From the NCBI GenBank assembly GCA_020226215.1, contig CM035235.1:39729457-39793456 (forward strand): 64,000 bases of DNA. The letters run 5' to 3'. Shown here piece by piece: positions 57,495 through 64,000 of the stretch. Every line of letters starts with the position of its first letter. The first letter of the stretch is position 1. This stretch comes from Sindora glabra. Taxonomy: Eukaryota; Streptophyta; Magnoliopsida; Fabales; Fabaceae. The position numbers were made by a program, and so were the translations under genes. The notes beneath the pieces are model-generated. The model saw only the letters and a list, made by a program, of their open reading frames with translations, did not search any database and was not told the DNA's origin.

Positions 57495-59648
57495 TAAATG
57501 GGTCATAAGTCGTAGGTTAATTTATACTTGTCATAAATTTTATTGAGTTAGGACTACTAAAAATTGAACCTATTTTGGATAAGGATAATACAAATTGGTC
57601 TGTATCCACATGATTTATGGACTCACAAGTAAAGTCCACAAACCAGTCCATACCTATCATGGATTTTGGTGGATTTAAACCTCCTAAAATTGGATTTGCT
57701 TTGGATACAAGTAATACAAACTAATCCATTTTTGGACAAATTGGCTTATTTAACAATCATATTGCTAAACAAGACTTATACATCAAACTAGTCACAAATC
57801 AAGTTACCTTTTTATCAAGTTTATTTGCCATAATATTATTTTTAATTCTAATCCTAAATTGACATTTATCAAACAAATTTTATAACTAATTGCATTTTAA
57901 ATATTAATTTCACATTGCTAATTAATTGAAACAATTATTTTTAATATTAATATTTCTATGGATGTTCTCATTGTCATTATTATTATTATTATTATTAGAA
58001 AATTTTATATTAATGAAAAAGTCAGGATTCGAATAGTAAGCAAAAGAGAAAGCAAAGTAAATAATGTAAACAAGTGGCAAAAACATTTGCAAAGAACAAG
58101 TCAAACATCAAGAAAGAAACAAAAAGCAATAAGACATTATGGATTTAGTAACATAATTGATAATTGTACCACATTTAGAAGAATAACATCTTATTGTACT
58201 AGTACCATTATAAATATCATAATTTTAAAATTTTTGGCAATGTTTACAAAATAATTTTTTTATACCATTTACTTCATTTTAGATAAAAAATTATTCAATA
58301 TGTTGAAAATTTTTCAATCTTTTGCTAAGGTTAAGGATAAGGTATTGTGTACATTTTTACAACTATAAACACATTATAAAGAAAAGAGATATCAAAGAGG
58401 AAAATGAGAGAATGCAAATTTAAGTATTCTTGAAAGAATATTTGTAAAATCATTATTTAAAAATTAGCAGTGTTTAGGGGTTCTTTGCATTAAAGTGAAT
58501 AATGAGGTGTAAGTATGATAAATAGGAATCTAATATAGTGGCTATTGTACAAGAAAGATAAGCATCCTATAAAAACCTTTTCAAGTTATACGAGAAGGAA
58601 TTTTACACCTTGTGGCACAATTAGAATGTAAACAAACACTAATCCTTGTATATGACATTCTAATCTTTTATGGTGGAAAAAATAGTAGTTAAACATTTCT
58701 ATACATATGCATGCATTAGATCCTCACATTGCCATAGTGTTTGATGGAAATGTGTGGAGGTTTCTATGGTGTTTTAAAGTATGTTTAAGCTAATGGTAAG
58801 TGTTGATGGTGGAATGTAGGCACTATCTATGTTAGTTATGGGATACAAATAGAACTCTAATGTTAATGGGGTAGAGAAGTGAAGAAGAACATAATTAGAT
58901 TTATAGAAAAAGGTTCAGAATGTTTAGGATCCTCTAAATATATTTTATAATTAGGAAAAGGGGTATTAATAGGAAGGACATTTTGAAAAGGAAGGCATTA
59001 ATAGGAAGGAAGTCTCCACCCTGTAATATTAAATTGTTGCATGCCATTTAACAAGGTTAATGCCTATAGTTATTTGCCATGTATATCTTTTATAATTTAA
59101 AAAACAAGTATTATTTGTGATAGAAGGTCTACCAAAAGCTAAGAAAAATTACAAAGAAACCCTAAGATGCTAGGATAATGCAATTAGCAAATATGGTGAT
59201 AAAAAATAGCCAAAACACGCCAATGTATACTTAAAAAGGATATTCTTTCTCTATTAAGTTGTTAGATGTCTTACTTACATCACTGAGGAAATGCATCATA
59301 GCTGTACCTAAAAATACCTATAGCAAATTAAGTCCCTAAAACCAAAAACCCCCATACTCCATTTCCACATATACAAAAAAATACCTATATCAAAATATAA
59401 TAATCAAACACCCTATTTTACTAATAAAGTCTTAATTTAAAATTGTGAGTTTCTTGAACTTTCAACATTATTATCGTGATGGCCATTATATAAAGAAAGA
59501 AAAATGAAAAGAGTAATTATGAAGAAAAAGAGCATAAAAAAATGAGGGATTGAAACATTGGGTAAAATAAAGTTAAAGGAAGTAAAAGATAAAACCCTAT
59601 AAAAAGTATCCAATTTTATAGAAAAATTTTATATATTTTATTGAAGAT
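57495..59648. other. Intergenic DNA; microsatellite and a possible MITE
   Basis: No gene is supported. (ATT)n lies at about 57,975-57,997. The frame at 57,958-58,254 includes that microsatellite and is not considered a gene. A possible small MITE occupies 58,475-58,641: TAGGGGTTCTTTGCATTAAAG against reverse-complement TAGTGTTTGTTTACATTCTAA, without a clear duplication. The segment 57,500-57,780 shows repeated GGATTTRGG/CCACAAACCAGTCC words that may be a GC-poor relative of the MITE at 24.4 kb. Confidence 0.4.
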
Positions 59649-60000
59649 TGTAATTACAAAACCTTATATTAGTTAGATATGAGACTTGACTGTGGTTAAT
59701 AAGATACTAAGTTTGACTACTTAGATGACCTAAGCTAGTCTTTAAAGCTAGCAAATTAACCTTAATAGTTATTTTAGACTAATTAGGCTTAGGATGTTAC
59801 AAATGGTATTAGAGCACTTGTCAACCATATACTTTGGCTAGTATAGATCTTAAGACATGAGATTTGCTAGACCTAACGAGGATGTTAAGCTATTTAAGTG
59901 GGGGGATTGTAAAACCCCACATTTATTAGATTTGAGACTTAAGTACGATTCATAAGGCATCAAGTTTGAATGCTTAGGCAACCCAAACTAGTATTATACT
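59649..60000 (+). mobile_element. TRIM (miniature LTR element), 3' LTR truncated
   Basis: The left terminal repeat (59,649-59,801, 153 bp) ends GGATGTTACA. It is followed at once by TGGTATTAGAGCA (59,804-59,816), a Met-tRNA primer site with one mismatch. About 80 bp further, AAGTGGGGGGAT (59,896-59,907) is a polypurine tract, and directly after it a second copy of the terminal repeat starts (TGTAAAACCCCAC at 59,908). It matches the first through GAGACTTRA, CATCAAGTTTGA/TACTAAGTTTGA and CTTAG. Homology stops near 60,000, so the right repeat is truncated. The size and parts fit TRIMs, which carry no genes and depend on other elements. Confidence 0.75.
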
Positions 60001-60636
60001 TTCTAAATTTTGTTAAAATCAACATGAGAGGGTTATTTCATAGAAAAGGATGACAAGTGTTAATCATTGGTTGAAGGACCTCTTTGTAGTTTTTATTTAG
60101 TTACTTTAAAGCATAATTTATTAGCTTATCTAGTCTTTTTTCCTTAAGCCATCAATGATTAATATTAAAATTTAAAATGAAGGCTAGGAACATGCCTTTT
60201 ATTGGTTGCATGTAATGTAACAATTTTATTTAGTTCCCTCATAAAACTCCCCTTAAAAGAAAAGGTGCAGATTAAGTGTGGCCTATTCAAGGTTTTGCAT
60301 GTGGTAGGTTTGGGAAAAAGTGATGTAATTGTGATAAGTACTAAAATAGCTATTGTAGGTGGGCTATGATGCATAGGTTAAGGTAAGCTTACTATATTAA
60401 GGTAGTTTATGTTTTAGGTTGTGCATTTAGTTTAGGGCACGCTAACTACTCTAAAAATGGAAATTTAAGGTAACAAAGGTAGGTTAGATTATACTATAGT
60501 ATTTGGCTCATGTAATATGCATTAAATGAGATGTGAAGTTGGACTCTAAGTATGATGAAGGTTAATTTGAGCAATCTAAGTACTATGAAGGTTAGTTTAA
60601 ACGATATTTGCAAAGGTCTAAGATATGTGTAATTTG

Positions 60637-60672
<36 letters not shown>

Positions 60673-63102
60673 AAAGATGATTACCACTTGTTTGCACATC
60701 TTTCACTCATTTTATACAAGGGATCTAACAAAAAGGAAATTAGAATTTTTTAGGCCATTTCTTCAACCAACATTAGATAAGGTCCTTATCTCTATCTTAC
60801 CTAGCCATATTCATAAGAAATTCCTAAAAATTAGAGGAATTAGGCTTTTCATACTCCAAAGTTACACTAGAAAAAGGACCTTTATTGGTTGATGCCGAAT
60901 TGTATGCAGATCTAAATCTTAACATAAGAGGTTGAACAAGCATGACCTAAGTTTCTGCAAAAGACTATTCATTTGGGAAGATTGCCTACCAAAGGTCAAT
61001 GTACTTATTGAGTACATGTTAGAAACAATCACATTCTACCTTAATACCATAATTATGTGATGGGATTTAGATGTGCTCTACTTTTATATTGTGATTTTTT
61101 CATTATGATATGTACGATGAGAGCATAGTGTACTCTACTTTGATATTACAAATGTGATGTAAATAAAGCAATGATGGTAGTTCAATTCCGCCTTGTTATC
61201 ACTTTTGCAATGAGAATAGGACCTCCTTACATTATTGTTGTTTTCAATAAGCTCTATTTTGATAAACTTCTAGTCATGTTGGATGATATGGCATTGTTAT
61301 GTACCATGGGACCAATTTCTATAAGAACAAGTAGCTTCTTTTTCTAAAAATATTTTTGGTTATCTAAATGTTTTGTATATCATTGATGCCATTGAAATTC
61401 ATGGTTATAGCTTAATAATACAAACAATAAAAGATTATTAATACAAAAATTAATAAGAATGACAACTATTATATCAATATTAATACTATAAAAATTGAAG
61501 AATATTAAACTAAATGAGAATTATAATAATACAAGTAAAGATAGAAAATATTTTATTAATGTTTCCTTTAAAATGAAGAATTAAACAATTTAAAATTTCA
61601 TTCAGCATCTTCAATTTATTTTTTTACTAAATTGGACACTTGTAGAGAAAAATGAAAATGCAATAGAAATTCTAGAGAACATGAAAGATTGAAAAAAAAG
61701 AAAATTTTTTGTGTAAATTTGATTTGATTGGAGAAAGTATTTATAAAAAAATAAAAATTTAGAGAAAATAAAAGTATCATGTTGTTGCATATGTCTATGC
61801 AATGGTTAATATAAAGAAACAATGTTATAAGTACTGTATGGTGAGTAAAGCTATTAAATGGGTTGGATTGACTTGACTTGCAAGTTTGGTAAGCCTCTAA
61901 AGTGGAACGTTCTAGTTTGATCATATACATAGTCTATAGATAAATAGGTTGATCTGCAGACTTATTTAATTTTAAAATATTTTGAATCATTAAACTTTTA
62001 AGCAATAAAAAATTATAAAAAAATTCAAAGCACCACATATACATCTATAAATAAGTCATAACACTTTTAATATTCGTATACAACCTTAAAAAAATACTAT
62101 ACATATATAAGTAAATCATAAAATACACACAAAATAAAAATATCATTTACAAATGATTTATTAAACAATCTTATATAACAAAAAATGAGAGAGGTAGGAA
62201 TAGATCTTGAACTAAAATTAAGAAGGGCTAAATGACTTATGTAAATATATTTTTTGAATAATTTTTATAAAATTACATGATACCAATATATAATTTTAAA
62301 AATTTTAGAAGGAAAGATCCGTTATCGTAACGAAGCTCCACCACTAAGGAGAGAGGAATGTGATTTTGTTTGGATTGGAAATTTGAACTTATATAAAATT
62401 AATGAATTAAATTTTTTTATGAAAATTAGGTTAGGCCAATCTGTTCGCATGTTAACTTATGCAAACTACAAGTTATACAGGTTGTATCAAATTTGGTCCA
62501 TATTTAAATGAACTTCTATTTTGAAGGCTTAAATTCACAAAAATCCCAGATAAAAAGTCAACCCCTAGGCCCAATTCACTGGCTCTAGTCATGAGCAATG
62601 CTAATGCATCCAACAGATAGTGGCCATAGTCTAAAGCTCGTTAGTTGGACAATTCCAATTTCATTTCCACTTTTTTAAAAATTTCACTGCACATGCAAGT
62701 AAACAATGGCTATTTTTTTTTAAAAAAAAGTCGTCCTTTCAATTATTTTTTGTTCTCATTTAGGCGGTTTTGTCATTATAATATTTTTAACACAATTTTT
62801 TAAGTTCTAATTTATTATATTTCGATGTTATTTTATTTAATATATAATTTATGTATTTACAATAATTACTTTATGCAATCATTATTACACTATTGTCAAG
62901 TTTTATAATTTCTTACACAATTTTATATATTAAATTTATATTTTAATTTTATTAAAAATTAAATTTCATTATATATTTTTAATAAGTTTGTGTATATATA
63001 TTAACAATATTGGATGTACAAACTCATTAATTTTAAGATTAAAAATTACTTAACATTATTTTAATATATATATATATATATAATTTCAATAGATGTATAT
63101 AG
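60001..63102. other. AT-rich intergenic DNA, no gene
   Basis: No supported coding region. The 94-codon frame at 60,608-60,892 includes the (AT)n repeat and is low-complexity at its start. The overlapping reverse frames at 61,611-61,930 are Phe/Ser-rich and resemble nothing known. The segment 61,845-61,960 has MITE-like GGGTTGGATTGACTTGACTTG words without an identified partner. Confidence 0.5.
60637..60668. repeat. (AT)n microsatellite
   Basis: About 15 AT dinucleotides, uninterrupted. A shorter (TA)n run lies at about 63,064-63,082. Confidence 0.9.
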
Positions 63103-63601
63103 GTTTAAACATAACTTTGATCCTCTAAGATATAAATTATATGATTTTAGTCCTCTAATTTAAAATAATCTATTTTGATTCCTAAATATTAAATTGATGC
63201 AATTTCAATCCCTTGTTTGATTTTCATCAAATTTATCAATTTTTATCAACTCCTATTTGATTTTTAAACATTCACTACATTATTTTTTAAATAAAGTATT
63301 TTTTAAAAAAATTTATAAACAATTAACTCTCAAAATAATTTAATTTTTCATATGTAATCCATTAATTTAATTTAAAATTTAAATAAATATTTTCTTTTAT
63401 ACTTACATAAAAGTCATTTTAGATTAACACAGATAAAGCATTAGATGTGAATGTCTTGTGAGGCTAAAAAATTGATAAAAATCAAATAGGATAATCAAAA
63501 CTATACCAATTTAATATTCAAAAGATTAAAATTAATTATTTTAAATTAGAGGAACCAAAATTGCATAATTTTTATTTAGAAGACTAAAATTACATTTAAA
63601 C
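63103..63601. mobile_element. Foldback MITE with long arms, Mutator-like
   Basis: The left arm GTTTAAACATAACTTTGATCC continues with TTTTAGTCCTCTAATTTAAAA. The right arm read in reverse complement is GTTTAAATGTAATTTTAGTC, continuing with GTTCCTCTAATTTAAAA. The arms are about 140 bp and the element about 500 bp, with no coding capacity. Long-arm MITEs with TTTTAGTCCTCTAA words are common in eudicots and usually placed with Mutator-like elements. No clear target duplication is seen. Confidence 0.6.
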
Positions 63602-64000
63602 TATTTATTTTTATTAATATATAATTTAGATATATAGTACCCTACACATACTAATCATCTATTCTTATATAAATATAAATATATATATAGGCTATTGGAT
63701 TAATCCAGTAGAATAACTTACTAGCCCAACAAAATCACACTAATGGGCTAACTTACAGACTAAACTTTTCTTAAATTTAGTTAGTTCAGATCCATTTCTT
63801 ATCAAATTACGTCATTATTATATTTTTCAACCAATTCCAATTCTAAAAGAAAATCATATAAAATCATATCAATCTCAACACAAATTATTGAGCTCAACTC
63901 CTTTTTTTACATGTGTTTCAAAAATATTATATTTATTACAAATTAATTACGTATAATGTTCTATTATATAAAAATTTAAAAAAATAATTTAATTTTAAAA
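63602..64000. other. AT-rich intergenic DNA to the window end
   Basis: No gene is seen. GGCTATTGG (63,690 area) and CTAGCCCAACAAAATC (about 63,722) give a slightly GC-richer patch, but no element can be defined before the window ends. Confidence 0.5.

Noticed and set aside
58020..58040. GGATTCGAATAG, resembling a tRNA B-box
   Set aside because: No matching A-box or cloverleaf upstream; not a tRNA gene.
57958..58254. 98-codon frame starting in an ATT repeat
   Set aside because: The first part is a microsatellite translation (poly-Ile) and the rest is unrecognised.
61611..61930. Two overlapping reverse frames of 63 and 104 codons
   Set aside because: Phe/Ser/Leu-rich, mutually overlapping, no recognised domain; probably chance in AT-rich DNA.

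Overview
This window is plant nuclear DNA from a eudicot. It is very AT-rich, has no operon-like packing, and is filled with plant-type transposable elements. Only one convincing intact host gene is present: a single-exon GH16 glycoside hydrolase of the EG16 type at 25.7-26.5 kb, on the + strand. Nearly everything else is transposon sequence of several ages, much of it nested. The species cannot be named from the sequence alone.

Layout. 1-10.2 kb: AT-rich intergenic DNA with foldback MITEs and a CACTA-like element (about 6.47-8.53 kb) that carries a nested foldback MITE. 10.2-12.1 kb: a solo LTR of a Ty3/gypsy Tekay/Del-like element, with a perfect 5-bp target duplication. 12.6-21.2 kb: repeats of CACTA character, interrupted by a short CACTA element (12,781-14,219, perfect 3-bp duplication) and by a SIRE/Maximus-like copia LTR (about 16.8-19.2 kb). 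22.9-25.2 kb: a long AT-rich foldback repeat and a hAT MITE with a perfect 8-bp duplication. 25.7-26.7 kb: the EG16-like gene, with a small MITE 88 bp after its stop codon. 26.7-34.9 kb: gene-like but unassigned pockets, MITEs and a 100-bp tandem repeat. 35.0-41.2 kb: an old, non-coding LTR element that contains a 759-bp tandem duplication. 42.7-56.7 kb: a decayed outer LTR element, tentatively of the Tat/Ogre group, with 54-bp and 29-bp tandem arrays. A younger, well-preserved Ty3/gypsy chromovirus (48,911-55,752) has inserted into its 29-bp array. 56.7-64 kb: a second, inverted copy of the AT-rich foldback repeat, a miniature LTR element (TRIM) and more MITEs.

The best-preserved mobile element is the 6,842-bp gypsy element. 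It has both LTRs, a Met-tRNA-type primer site, gag, protease, RT, RNase H, integrase and a polypurine tract, and is flanked by AAATG on both sides. It is dead: at least six in-frame stops, one frameshift and several altered catalytic or zinc-binding residues, almost all explained by C/G-to-T/A or other transitions. Its pol frame stays open into the 3' LTR, as in CRM-type chromoviruses. I found no tRNA, rRNA, CRISPR array or defence system. Element boundaries given as approximate were judged by eye, and family names rest on recognised motifs, not on database searches.
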